A program made the translations under genes and the position numbers. A stretch of DNA of 64,000 nucleotides. Source: Larix kaempferi (taxonomy: Eukaryota > Streptophyta > Pinopsida > Pinales > Pinaceae). The notes below the pieces were generated by a model. It was not told the DNA's origin and did no database searches. It saw only the letters and a program-made list of their open reading frames with translations. This document shows positions 43,788 to 55,536 of the stretch, in pieces (positions within the stretch are counted from its first letter, which is position 1; each line of letters starts with the position of its first letter). The stretch lies in contig BSBM01000299.1 in the NCBI GenBank assembly GCA_027924585.1, positions 27,938,501 to 28,002,500 on the forward strand, written 5' to 3'.

Positions 43788-44347
43788 TGTTAGAAAAACA
43801 GGATCGCTGAGCAATAAGAATAAACATAAATGCAAATATAATCACACACACATTACAAGAGAGACATAGATATATTGTGGTTCACCCCAACTTGGGATAC
43901 GTCCACACTGAAGTTGCCAATCCTTATTATTATTCCGTCCAGCAAAGTGAAGGGATACAACCTGCAACACACTTGTTGCACTTCCTCTTCACTCTCTCAC
44001 AGTCTCTCTTTTTGATCTCAGAGATATTTACAATGCATAATACCTAATACATCAACCCTAGCCATGTTATAATATATTTTTTTTTATAAGGGAAATACAA
44101 TTGGAAAATACCATGGGTTACCCAAAACCATGGGCCTGAAAATGGGTGGCGAAAATAGCCCCAAAAATTTTCCTTGGGGACTACACCCCCGAACCCCCAT
44201 TTTCTCAGGGGCTCGCTAGGCCCTAGCCGGGGGAGTGGAAACTCCCCCGGATGCCACTAGGGTTGTGCCAAGATCATAACCAAACCTAGGGTATGGACAC
44301 AGCTGAATAATAATATCTCTGAATTTGTAGATCAAGCTCCACAACCA
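43788..44347 (-). repeat. 3' LTR of the copia element
   Basis: 560 bp, TGTTAGAAAAAC to CACAACCA on the plus strand. It has additional bases around 44200-44265 (GGCTCGCTAGGCCCTAGCCG region) absent from the other LTR. Confidence 0.9.
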
Positions 44348-44363
44348 ACAATCTCCCACTTGG
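44348..44363 (-). other. Polypurine tract of the copia element
   Basis: Minus strand CCAAGTGGGAGATTGT just before the 3' LTR; a typical copia tract. Confidence 0.85.
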
Positions 44364-44479
44364 AGACTGATCACAACAACTCCACCCCAGCTGCACTTGC
44401 TGGACCTTGGACTTGGCAACTTTCTCATCTTCACCTTCATGCTAGAAGGCCAGCTGAAACTGAGCAGGAACTCAGTTTT

Positions 44480-46095
44480 TCTCTGGTCACTACCTTTGTG
44501 AACATGTCTGCAGGATTCTAGCTAGTGGGTATCTTTTCCAGCGTCAATAGTTCATCTTCCATAATAGAGCATATGAAATGGTACTTGAGCTATATATGTT
44601 TAGTCCTGGAATGGAATGCTGAGTTCTTTGCAAGATGAATGGCACTCTGGTTGTCACTGTACAGCTTGGTATCCTTCTGCTTCTTACCCAATTCCTCCAT
44701 AAACCTCTGCAACCAGATCATCTCTTTACTAGCCTCTGTAACAGCAACATACTATGCTTCTGTTGTTGAAAGTGGAACAATCTTCTACAGTTTCAAAATC
44801 TAGCTTACTGCTATTCCACCTACAGTAAACACATACCCTGTGGTGCTCCTCCTGCTATCCTTATCACCTGCCATATCTGCATCAACATATCCTTGTAGAA
44901 TAGTGTCTGAACCTCCAAAACATAATGCCTGAGTGGTAGTACCTCTCAAATACCTGAGAATCCACTGTACTACCTTCCAATGTTCTTTACCTGGATAGTT
45001 CATATATTTGCTCACAACTCCCACTACTTGTGCAATATCTGGTCTTGTGCACACCATGGCATACATCAAGCTGCCAACTGCTGATTGATAGGGAATATTG
45101 GACATGTAATCTGTCTCTTCCTGTGTCTTGGGACATATTTCCTTACTTAGATTGAAATGGCTGTGCAAAGGTGTACTTACTAGCTTTGCGTTCTGCATTC
45201 TGAACCTCTCCAACACCTTTTGTATGTACTCACTATGAGACAATGTCAATTTGCGATTTTTTCTGTCTCTCATTATTCTAATACCAAGGATTTTCTTTGC
45301 AGCATCGAAATCCTTCTTCGCAAATGAATTAGCTAGCTTCCTTTTGAGTACATTTATATCCTGCATGTTAGACCCTGCAACAAGCATGTCATTCACATAC
45401 AATAACAAGATAATATATCTTTCATTGCCTAGCTTCTTGAAATAATCAGAGTGGTCAGAATGACATCTACTATAACCTTGTTGTGTCATAAACCTGTCAA
45501 ATTTTAAATACCATTGCCTTGGAGCTTGCTTCAAGCCATACAAACTCTTTTTCAACTTGCACACCAAGTTCTCCTTACCTTTGACCTCATACCCTTGTGG
45601 CCCCTGCATATATATCTCTTCCTCCAAATCCCCATGGAGAAACATTGTTTTTACATCTAACTGTTCAAGATGCAAATATTCTACTGCCACTAGACTTAAG
45701 ATAGTCCTAATTGAAGTCATCTTAACAAAAGGAGAAAATATTTCATCAAAATATATACCTTTCTTCTGTGCAAACCCCTTTACAACAAGTCTCGCCTTGT
45801 ACCGCTTCTTACCTCCTTCTTCTTCCTTCAACCTGTAAATCCATTTTTTCTGCAATGCTCTTTTACCAACAGGCAAATGAACCAAATCCCAAGTCTAGTT
45901 TCCTACCAATGAGCCCATCTCCTCATTCATGCCTTGCTCCCACTTCTTTCTAGTTTCCACCTGCATTGCTTCTTCATAACATTCTGGTTCACCGGTATCA
46001 GTTATCAACAAATAATACATTGAAGGAGAGTATCGTTCAGGGAGTCTACTTAACCTGGTAGATCTTCTTGTAGTTGCAGGAGTTTCAGGTAGTTG
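44480..46095 (-). pseudogene. copia reverse transcriptase and RNase H, degraded
   Basis: In one frame: linker (RLSRLPERYSP), a stop (GN*TW), then RT from WIYRLKEEEGGKKRYKARLV through VKTMFLHGDLEEEIYMQGPQ and KKSLYGLKQAPRQWY. The catalytic motif reads YVND (45388-45399) in place of YVDD, a single-base loss of an essential Asp. RNase H follows (GYVDADMAGDKDSRRSTTGY) and continues past stops at about 44800, 44785 and 44752 to YSDNQSAIHLAKNSAFHSRT and NPADMFTK. RT cannot be functional. Confidence 0.9.
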
Positions 46096-47169
46096 CTATT
46101 GTTCTTGATTTTCTGGCACCTTTGGAACTTCATTTTCTTTAATTTCATCAAGTACTGTGTACTTTGTGTTTTCCTTTTCCCGTTTCTTTCCCTGCAACTG
46201 ATCTTTATACATGACCTTTTCATTGAATATCATATCTCTACTCCTGATGATTTTGTTATTTTCATAATCCCATAAGCGATAACCAAATTCATCAACCCCA
46301 TATCCAATAAAGGTACATTTCTGGGATTTAGCTTCAAGCTTTCTTCTATTATCTTTATCAATATGGACAAATGCTTCACAACCAAACGTTCTCATAAATG
46401 AGTAGTTTAACTTTTTATTTGTCCATGCCTCCTCTGGAATACCACCTTCCAAAGCACTTGAAGGTCCTTTGTTTATTAAATAAACAACAATATTTATAGC
46501 ATCTGCCCAAAACTGTAAGGGAAACCCTACATGCAATCTCATACACCTTGCATGCTCCATGATCATTCTGTTCATCCTTTCTCACACACCATTTTCTTGT
46601 GGTGTTCCTGGGACTGTCTTCTCTCTACGAATCCCATGGTATGAAAAGTAACTATCAAACTCCTTGCCACAGTACTCACCTCCATTATCAAATTTGAGAC
46701 ACTTCAACCTTTTTCCTGTCTCATTCTCAACCAAATCTTTCCACTTCTTAAAAGTAGCAAACACATCAAATTTCTGTCTAATGCAATAAACCCAAGTTTT
46801 CCTAGTTGCATCATCAATAGATGTAACATAATAATGAGAGCCACCAAGAGATTGTACTTGAGCTAGTCTCCATACATCTGTATGCACAAGCTCTAACCTT
46901 TCATTCTTCTTCTGTTTCCCAAACCTGAGAAATTTGACTCTCTTCTCTTTTCTATAAACACAGTTCTCACAGAATTCCAAACTTACCTGCTTCAAATCTG
47001 GCAGCAAAATCCTTGAGTGGAGAATCTGCATCCCCTTCTCACTCATGTGGCCAAGCCTATGATGCCACAATGTTGTATCTGTTCCTGTGGAAGCTAAAGA
47101 GATAGAATGGTCAGTATTATGAGGACATAAATACAATGTACCTACCCTGTCTCCTTTTGCTATCACCAT
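46096..47169 (-). pseudogene. copia integrase, interrupted by one stop
   Basis: Starts after a TGA at 47170-47172. It shows the pre-integrase zinc-binding HHCC (HHRLGHMSEKGM...CENCVYRKEKRVKF) and the catalytic core with D in VHTDVW, D in FDNGGEY and E in PQENGV. A TGA at 46582-46584 cuts it right after ENGV, followed in frame by ERMNRMIMEHARCM and the C-terminal part to PENQEQ. Catalytic residues are kept; only nonsense changes break it. Confidence 0.9.
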
Positions 47170-47505
47170 TCATCCTTTAGTGATATTCCACCACTTTTCT
47201 CCAAATATAGATAGACAGTTGCCATCTCCCAACTTCCCTATTGAGATCAGATTTCTTTTCATAGCAGGAATATGCCTAACATATTTTAACATCCAGTCAG
47301 TTCCATTCTTAACTTTTATCCATACCTTACCCATTCCAACAATTTTACATGGCTCATCATCACCCAATAAAACATGTCCAAAATCACCTAGAACATAATC
47401 ATGAAAGTATTTCCTATGGGGTGTAGCATGACATGAATCCCCTGAATCTACTACCCAATAATCACTAGTATTATCTAATGCAAGAATCAAAGCATTTTGT
47501 AACAC
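47170..47505 (-). pseudogene. copia protease
   Basis: VVDSGDSCHATPHRKYFHDY holds the aspartic protease DSG triad in copia context. The domain continues to GNCLSIFGEKWWNITKG and meets a TGA where the family usually reads on into the integrase. Confidence 0.85.
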
Positions 47506-48345
47506 ATCAGCTGCTACATTTGCTTCATGGGTAGTTTCCTTTTGTGCATCTCCTTTCTTCTTTAGAGATTTGCAATCTTTCTTGAGATGTCCTTTCTTTA
47601 AATAGTTCTAGCACTCTATCTTTCTCAGAATGGACTTGGATCTTCCGATTTTAGACTTCCCACGATTACCTTAGCTCTTTCCTATCTCCTTGTGTCTTCC
47701 CCTAGTCTCCATGGTCAATGCATTACCTGATGTCTCACCTGTGCTTTTTCTTTGCATTTCCTCGCCAAGAATAACACCAATAACATCATCAAATTTTAAG
47801 GTGTTTGAACCAGAGATAGAGTTACTTACATCCATAACCAAGCTATTCCAGCTTTCTGGCAATGAACACAAGATTAGAAGAGCCCTATCCTCATCATCAA
47901 AGTTCACACTTACAGAAATTGGTTGATTTGTAACTGTATTAAACTCATTTAAATGATCAGTAACAGATCCACCTTTAGACATCTTCATATTAAATAAGTG
48001 CTTCATTAGAAATACCTTATTGGAGGCCGAGGGTTTTTCATACAGCTTACACAATGCACTCATCAAACCCTCTATTGTCGTTTATTTTGAGATATTGAAA
48101 TCCACCAACGAAGCCAGGCTCAGCCGTATTGTTCCCAGATCCTTTCTGTCAAGAACCTCCCATTCTTCATCCTTTATAGCCGCCGACTTCTTTGCTCTTT
48201 CTCCCAACGGTAGGAATAGATCCTTCTGGTACAGATAGTCCTCCATTTGCATCTTCCATAACTAGAAGTTTTTGCCATTAAACTTCTGGACCTTAAACTT
48301 TCCTTCTTCCGCCACTTCTCCCACTTGAACCAGAAACCCTAGCTT
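47506..48345 (-). pseudogene. copia gag with damaged zinc knuckle
   Basis: The frame reads KFKVQKFNGKNF, stop, LWKMQMEDYLYQKDLFLPLG, then after a TAA the gag core LMSALCKLYEKPSASNKVFL and VLILCSLPESW-type motif (LLILCSLPESWNSLV). The knuckle reads EC-stop-NY...KKGHLKKDC: the second Cys is Tyr and a stop replaces the residue after the first Cys. At least four nonsense codons. Gag would form the particle; this one is dead. Confidence 0.85.
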
Positions 48346-48375
48346 CCTGCGGCTTTATATGCCAAATAGACCTTT

Positions 48376-48388
48376 GGCTCTGATACCA
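48376..48388 (-). other. Primer-binding site of the copia element
   Basis: Minus strand TGGTATCAGAGCC, two bases inside the 5' LTR; initiator tRNA-Met type. Confidence 0.92.
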
Positions 48389-48390
48389 AT

Positions 48391-48894
48391 TGTTAGAAGA
48401 ACAGGATCATAGAGCAATAACAATAAACAGAAATGAAAATATAATCATACACACATTACTAGAGAGACACAGATATATCGTGGTTCACCCCAAAATGGGC
48501 TATGTCCACACTGAAGTTGTCAATCCTTATTATTATTCTGTCTAGCAAAGTGAAGAGATACAACCTGTAGCACAACCGCTACACTTCCTCTTCACTATCT
48601 CACAGTCTCTCTTCTTGATTTGAGAGATCTTTACAATGCATAATACCTAATACATCAACCCTAGCCATTTTACAATGTCTTTCTTTTATAAGGGAAATAA
48701 AATGGGAAAATACCATGGGTTACCCAAACCATGGGCTTGAAAACTGGTGGCGAAAATAGCCCCAGAGATTTTCCTCGGGGGCCCGCTGGCCCCCCGAACC
48801 CCCCTAGGGTCATGCCGGGATCATAACCAAACCTGGGGTATGGAAACAGTTGAATAATAATATCTTTGAATCTGGAGATTGGGCTCCACAACCA
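48391..48894 (-). repeat. 5' LTR of the copia element
   Basis: 504 bp, TGTTAGAAGAAC to CACAACCA on the plus strand. Confidence 0.9.
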
Positions 48895-51800
48895 AGAGGC
48901 AAGACAAGACTGTAAGATTGTTAGGAAAGATATCATTGTCCAAGCTTGTGCAACTACAAAAAAAGTTTGTAAAAATATGTAGAGTATATCATATAGAAAA
49001 GGGTACAAGTTAGAACACATGATTGTGTACATCTTATTGACACTGAAGATGCCTTCGAAGGATTTATCCATGGATTTTGTACTAGGTATGTGCCCTACCT
49101 AGAACATAGCAAAGGTTTGAAATGTGATGTGTTTTTGCTGTAATTCATAGGGTTTCAAAAATTTCATAGTTCTCTTAATTAAATTCCAATACCATACCCT
49201 AATACATGATAGAATCCAATGAAAACACTGCAACTCTGCAAATTTTGAAATCTTGAAAACTATTTAAGTTTGCTAAATTTGGAATGGGATATGAAATTCT
49301 ACTCTCCATATGAAGTCAGATGAGGTTGGGACCACTCTCAAACATCCTGAAACATATCGATTCCCAATAGATTATATTACATAATCAGTCTACAAAAAGA
49401 GTACAAATAGTTTTGGCAATAAAATACCGATTCCAAATACACCAATTGGACTTCGAAAACATCAATGAAAAATCAGTAGATCCTATAATATGTATAACCT
49501 AAATATATACAATAGCCATAATATAAAGAAAAATGAAAAATAAAGCAGCATAATTACATACCAAAATCCAAATCTTGATCCTCTAGACAAACTCAGATCT
49601 GACTTATATAGCATATTAAAACTAACCTTTAATTACATGTATAAGCTGCAAATCATAGATCTGACTTGTTGTAGATGATGGAAATGAGTGACAAGTCTGT
49701 GGATGGATATAGTAGCTTTCCCTCTTCCCCGAAGTGGTATTAGGGTTTATTATAAGTGATGGTTCTCATCCAAAGCACCCAACAAGGAAAAGATCAACTT
49801 ATTTCTGCCTCAAATCCCTCTTCAATAGGTTTATGCCCTTCCTAGTTGAATAACACAACCATCACAATGAAATATTGGCCCAGTACTGAAGAGACAAGGC
49901 ACACACAACAAAGTCCTAGCCCATAAATGAAGTCATGGCCCCTTTGGCAGGTGACACTACCCCTCTTTAGAAAGTGTGTTGCATATGCAAGGAAATATGG
50001 CCTCAATAGTCAAGAGTAAGACCTCAGGGAGTGAACTCATCCTCTAAAATGTAATATGATGCCCCTTTTTATCGTTAGATCAGCCTTCAAGATGAATGCC
50101 ACAACCTCCTCTTGCTCTTTGAGTTTTCTCTGTGATAGATGTGCCCTTCTCCCATACTCTCTAAACTCATAAATCTCCTCGCATGATGAAATCGACCCTC
50201 TATACACAGCTCGAATGACAATGAATGAGCACACTTGGGTTTTCACTGAGACTAAGAGTGACAGTGATCAATGTTTTGGAATTGGGGGCGCGGGAATAAT
50301 TTCATATGTATTTTTGAAATTCAACATTGTGGGTTATGTTAAATATAATTTGTATATATTTGTCATATATTTTCGTATATGTTTTTAACATATATAAAAA
50401 AATGTTTAACAAAAGTTTTAACATAATTGTTAAATTAGTATTAAGATAGGTTAAAGTTTAAGTTTTAAATGTAGTTTTTAATTTAAGTCTTAACATTCTT
50501 TTTTTTGTTTTTATTTAGTTTTTTTTATGTGTTTTAACAATGATTATGATGACGAGGAAGACAATGGTGATGAAGATGTCAATGTTGATGATGAAAATAA
50601 TTAGGATGAGGATGAAGATGACGATGATGAGCTTTGGTTCAAAACTCGTGGGAGTCTTGCTGTGTTGGCCATTCCTATTAGGCACCAAAGTAATCCAAGT
50701 CAAAATGAACAATGAGAGAGAGGCCACACAATGAAATAGCAAGGATAGAAACGAATGAGCAACCCTCCACCTTTTAAATGATGTATGCCCCAAGAACCTA
50801 CCATAGGCTAATCCATGACCTTAAAAATACAATGGTGCCTTTCCACCTATGACCTTGTGAAGAGAAAAGGTGAGGACCTTCGAACTCAAACCTCCTTCCA
50901 CCCATCCTTATAATATTTTGGGCACCAATACTTATTCGCTAAGGAAAGTGGGAGGATAGTTGTCAAGGTATAAGCCATGCTCTAGGGACAAAAGGGAGGG
51001 TATTAAGTGATAATATTTGTATACATGGTTGATGGGTTATGCATAGGGACAAAGGACACGACATAAGCTTAACATAGTAAACATTTTCCATGTGAGAAAG
51101 ATATCATGGCCATTTTCAGGTTTAGTATACCATGGATGGTTCTTCAAACTTAAGCAATGGTACACGGACAAAATTTTGGGTCTTAGCATAAAATTAGTGT
51201 GTGAGGTTGAAGGGCCATGTATAAGGCCCAAATACAGAAGTAATCCTTGCATACTAGATTAAGGCCTTAAATCCTATGTGTAAGCTCAAGTAACTAATGG
51301 TTCTCTATGATTTTGAACTAGGTCAAACACATGGTGTAGAAAGGGAGTGGGACAATGTAATAGTGCTAATAGGAATGATAAGGATCTACTCAAATAAAAT
51401 GTATGTATAATGAAATCAAAGTGTGTGAGGTGTATCAATGTTTGGCAGTTTGGATGCCTTATAATACTTGAAGGGTTTGGTGTCATTGTTACTATGAAAA
51501 AACAAATCTTTATGTCAGGATCCTTTATAATACTTCTTGAAGGGTTTGGTGTCATTATTATTATGAAAAAACAAACCTTTTTTGGAACATACATCAAGTG
51601 CATCCATGTGCAAGAGCTTGTCTTGCTTACTGCTAATCCTTCACTGCCAACTATTTTTCAAAATACTTGACCACCTATTAATTTTCTTCATGGTCTGGGA
51701 TATGAAGTAGTTTCTTTGAAATTTGAACCATTTTTTATGCCTATCAGAAATTGGATGAATTCATTGACTTGTCAAATTCCCTCAAATATTAGAATGATTC

Positions 51801-52788
51801 GAAGGATGATCTTCTGCCTTTAAAAGTTCCTCCACTTGTCATCAATCTCATTAGAATCTTGTAGTAGAAAACTATGGATTCACCAATGTTAGAAGAGGAA
51901 ATGAGATGATCATTAATAATTCTTTGAAGGTCATTGCAAATATTGTTGAGTTCATCCGCAACTTTGTGACAGTACTTCTTCATCTGTTTGAGAATAAGCT
52001 CATTACCCTTTATCTCTTATTTCTGCTCAATGGAGGGCATATATGCCATGAGGCTCTCGACACCCCATTGACATTCTTGTATCTAATTGAGAACAAGTTT
52101 CTCTTTGCAACTTGGCACAATGTAATCACACTTGAAAGTTGATGGGTTCCCTCGATTAACACATGGGCATGATAATCACTATCTGATACTCATAAACTTG
52201 GCAATGAGCGCACACAACACCTGGTAATCCCTTTCGCTCCAAACTCTATGAAATCGCCATCAACAACACCTTACATAATCTTAAGGGTTTTGGCTATTAA
52301 TGTGGTTATCTATAGATATAGCAGTTGATGTTTTGTAATAAATTTACCACATCCAACTTATCACTGAAACATGTTAAAAGAATTTTAGGTTTCCACATGT
52401 TCATTTACATGATTAATGAAACAAATTAAATTATATTAAAAAAAAAAAAGAGAAATATTCCTAGAATCCTATAAAATATAATGGCCCTGTAAATGTAGAT
52501 TTCTTTCCAATCAAAACTCACAAATATGGTCCATTTCTTGACAAACAAAACAAGAAGTTATGAGCACATATCCATTGCTTTTATGTATAATGATATTCAC
52601 AAACCTCCACAAAAACAAATATAAAATGAAAAATGAAATAAATAATGATAAAAGGTATTGAATATGGAAATAAAATGAAGAAAAACCCCATGTGCTGAGG
52701 GAAGATCTTCATCTTATTTGAATTGGAAATGAATATGTGATGTTGAGGTTTTAAGGGTTATGGAGTAATGGAAATACTCTACAAATGG
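48895..52788. other. CACTA interior, right part, unassigned
   Basis: No gene recognised. A GATGAT-rich patch lies at 50535-50640. A diverged TTTTAAC/TTAACAT stretch occupies about 50330-50510. A duplication of about 66 bases (TTATAATACTTGAAGG...) lies at 51459-51585. Confidence 0.45.
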
Positions 52789-52968
52789 TAGTAAGAGAGA
52801 TATCAAAATAAATCATGAACACATGGGAACTCATATTCCATTAGGTGTAGTAAGAGAGATATCAAAATAAATCATGAACACATGGGAACTCATATTCCAT
52901 TAGGTGTAGTAAGAGAGATATCAAAGGAAATCTTCATGAGGATCACTCATATTCCATTAGGGTTCATC
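52789..52968. repeat. 59-bp tandem repeat, three units
   Basis: Units start at 52791, 52850 and 52909 (GTAAGAGAGATATCAAA). The first two are almost identical, the third diverges after GATATCAAA. Confidence 0.92.
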
Positions 52969-53039
52969 ATCCGTCTTTTTCGTTTGGATGCATGCCATGA
53001 TTTTAGAGTCTCTAAAATTCCATTAAGGTCACTCAAATT

Positions 53040-54900
53040 TTGTTGAGGACATCTGAATTTCATCATCAAATACGTCATACGATGCATCAACATCACCAGC
53101 ATCCTCATCTTTATTGTCAACATCATCATCATAATCAACAACATCATTGTTATCATCGTCGTTATGGTCACTCATATGCCATTAGGGTTCATCGTCACTC
53201 ATCTCCATTTGGATTCATGACATGTTTTTGGAGTCATTCAAATTCCATTAATGTCACTCAAATGTTGTCGGGGACAAGTGAATGTCATCTTCAAGTACGT
53301 CATACATTGCATCAACATCATCATCATCATCAACATCAACATCAACAAGTACATCATCAAAAAACATCATGTTCATCGTCTTCCTCAGCAATGAGTACAT
53401 CATCGACCACATCATTGTCATCATCATTGATAGGATTATACATATGCCACCATGGTTCATCATCAGTCATCACCATTTGCATTCATGTCATGTTGTTAGA
53501 ATCACTCAAATTCCATTCAGGTCACTCAAATGTCGTCGACAACAATTGAATGTCATTAGAGTCATTTAGGTGATATTAGTATGTCACTCATATGTGATTA
53601 CATAAATTTAGGTGCCATTAGCATCAATCAATGTCTGGAAGTATTATCACATGCATCATCATCATCAATTCCATATGGCACATCAACATCATATTCATCA
53701 TCATCCTCGTTGTCATTGTCATTGTCACCATCAAGTACATCATCAACAAAATCGTCGTCATCATTGTCATTATGGAAAGTCATATGCCATTAGTGTTCAT
53801 AATCACTCATCACCATTAGGATTCATGTCATGTAATTGTTAGGGTCGTTTAGATGTCATTACAGTCATTTTGGTGATAGTAGGGTCATTTAGATGTTGTT
53901 ACAGAGATTTAGGTGCCATTAGGATCAATCAGGATATAGAAGTGCTACCACATGCATAATCATTGTTGACATCGACATAATCATCAACATCATACAATAA
54001 ATCACCATCATCATCATCGTCATAGTCATCAAGTACATCACTGTCATCATCAATATAATTGTGATAATGATGAGCAAGGAACCCTACTTCCTTGCAAGAA
54101 TGGATGATATAGTCTTATAATTATCAAATCATATCCATAAGCTCCATCATAATTATCATAATGCATCATCATCATCATGTTGTTAGGTTCAATCAGATGC
54201 CATTAGGGTCTATCAAATGTTGTTGGTGAAAATCAAATCCCATTAGGGCAATTTAGGTGACATTAAGGTAATCTACCCCACATTAGGATCAATCGAGATC
54301 CAAAATTTCCATGATTATGGTAATTTAGGTGCCACTACGATAAGTAAAGATCCATAAGTACTATCAAATGAATCATGATCATTGACATTGATATCATCTC
54401 CATCATAACCATCATCATCAATACCATACATGAGTACATAAACATCATCATCATCATCCTTGGCATCCAATCATATATCATCATGATCATAGTCATTCAT
54501 CTCAACCTCATTATTATCATCATAATCATCATCATCAACATCCTTTCCATCATTCATCATCAACATGATCATCCTCATGCTTTTACAGTGAGTTGAGTTT
54601 CATTAGGGTCACTCAAATGTTCTTAGGGACAGTCAGATGTGATTAGGGTCATCTAGGGGATATTATGGCCACTTTGATGCCATTATGGTGAATTATATTT
54701 CCATTAGGACCAACCAATATCAAATAATGCTATAATAACTTGCATCATCATTATTGGCATTGACATCATCGTCGTCATCAAGATCCTATTAAATATTGTA
54801 TAAATCATCATTGTTATATTTATAATTGTCGATATATGCATCATCATGTCATTAGGAACATTATAAATTCATTATGGACCATAGGATTTCTTAGGTTTAT
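53040..54900. repeat. Compound minisatellite with CAT/ATC runs
   Basis: A higher-order degenerate repeat: phrases like CATTAGGGTCACTCAAATGT, CACTCATATGCCATTAGG and ATTCATGTCATG alternate with short (CAT)n runs about every 60-250 bases over 1.9 kb. All open frames here (His- and Ser-rich on plus, Asp/Met-rich on minus) come from the CAT runs. Confidence 0.85.
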
Positions 54901-54939
54901 TTATGATTAATTAGGGTCTCTCAGTTTCCAAAATGGCCA

Positions 54940-55505
54940 TTTAGGTGCTACTTCCATCAACATGCCTAGCATTATCCCTAGCGCAACATTGGAGTTTTCC
55001 TGGCACATTTTTCTGGCGCAATTACTTTCAAACTTCCTTGATCAATTCCAGGCACTATGCCTGGAGATATGCTTGGATCTATACTTGGCGCTATATCGAG
55101 CATTTTTCTGGGTGCAATTCATGGTGTAATTCCTTTCAGAATTCCTGGCGTAATTCCTTTCAAAATTCCTGGCACAATCACCTACTCTAACCTGGCTCTA
55201 TTTTGCACATTATTTTGGAGGCTATTTTGGTCGTTAAATGGGATGTTATTATGGACGCTAATTGGGATTCTAATTAAGATGCTAATTGGGACTCTTATTG
55301 GGATGTTAATTGGGATGCTAATTGAGACGCTAATTGGGACATTAATTGGGTTTCTAATTAACATCCCAATTAACATCTACTTTCAAAAAAGGACAAAAAT
55401 AACGCCATTAAAAGTGTCATCTTGTGGAAAAGCATCCACTTTGTACAAAAGATGATGAAAAATACACTAAAGGTGATAGTGGACGCTAAAAAGGGAGCTA
55501 AAACA
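54940..55505 (-). repeat. CACTA right subterminal repeat region
   Basis: The left part has repeated ATTCCTGGCGTAATTCCTTT-type units; the right part has the 12-bp array and GGACGCTA/GACGCTAA copies of the TIR-inner motif in the orientation opposite to the left end. This mirrors the left subterminal region. Confidence 0.8.
55240..55359. repeat. 12-bp array, ten units, echoing the TIR
   Basis: Ten contiguous units of consensus GGGATGCTAATT without a length change. The reverse complement AATTAGCATCCC matches AATTAGCGTCCC at the inner end of the left TIR. The open frame 55057-55455 with its GMLI/GTLI repeats is a by-product. Confidence 0.92.
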
Positions 55506-55533
55506 GACGCTAATTCCAGGATTTGTTGTAGTG
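55506..55533 (-). repeat. CACTA right terminal inverted repeat
   Basis: Ends in ATTTGTTGTAGTG; complementary to the left TIR over 28 bases with one mismatch. Confidence 0.92.
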
Positions 55534-55536
55534 ATA
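55534..55536. repeat. Target-site duplication ATA, right copy
   Basis: Equals 23598-23600. After it the minisatellite unit resumes (TAACAAAAAAAG), and the next unit starts at 55549. Confidence 0.85.

Larger units (their letters stand above)
43788..48894 (-). mobile_element. Dead Ty1/copia LTR retrotransposon nested in the CACTA element
   Basis: 5.1-kb element on the minus strand: LTRs 43788-44347 and 48391-48894, Met-type primer site at the right LTR, purine tract at the left LTR. The order gag, protease, integrase, RT, RNase H is the copia order. One reading frame serves the whole polyprotein from about 48340 to 44480 without a frameshift, but at least 13 in-frame stops break it. The LTRs differ clearly, including extra GC-rich sequence in the left one, so it is old. 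No clean target duplication: GACAA lies left, AGAGG right, although GACAA occurs a few bases farther right. Confidence 0.93.
23601..55533. mobile_element. Giant CACTA (EnSpm-type) DNA transposon with nested insertions
   Basis: The left end reads CACTACAACAAATCCTAGAA and the right end, reverse-complemented, CACTACAACAAATCCTGGAA. The match runs 28 bases (to AATTAGCGTC) with one mismatch. An ATA duplication flanks both ends and the insertion splits one unit of a 41-bp minisatellite whose halves match across the gap. Both ends have subterminal repeats built on the TIR-proximal motif, as known for CACTA elements. Total length is 31,933 bp. Removing the two LTR elements nested in it leaves about 17 kb. 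I find no TNP2-type transposase or TNP1-like protein, so it is either non-autonomous or its genes are decayed beyond reading. Coding direction cannot be set. Confidence 0.85.

Noticed and set aside
43783-48910. GACAA as a target-site duplication of the copia element
   Set aside because: The right copy lies several bases away from the LTR end, so it is not adjacent and may be chance.
53040-53842. Several His-, Ser- or Asp-rich ORFs on both strands
   Set aside because: They are products of (CAT)n runs in the minisatellite, and mutually overlapping.
55057-55455. 132-codon ORF with repeated GMLI/GTLI tetrapeptides that looks like a membrane protein
   Set aside because: It is the translation of the 12-bp CACTA subterminal array; 12 is a multiple of three, so the frame stays open by construction.
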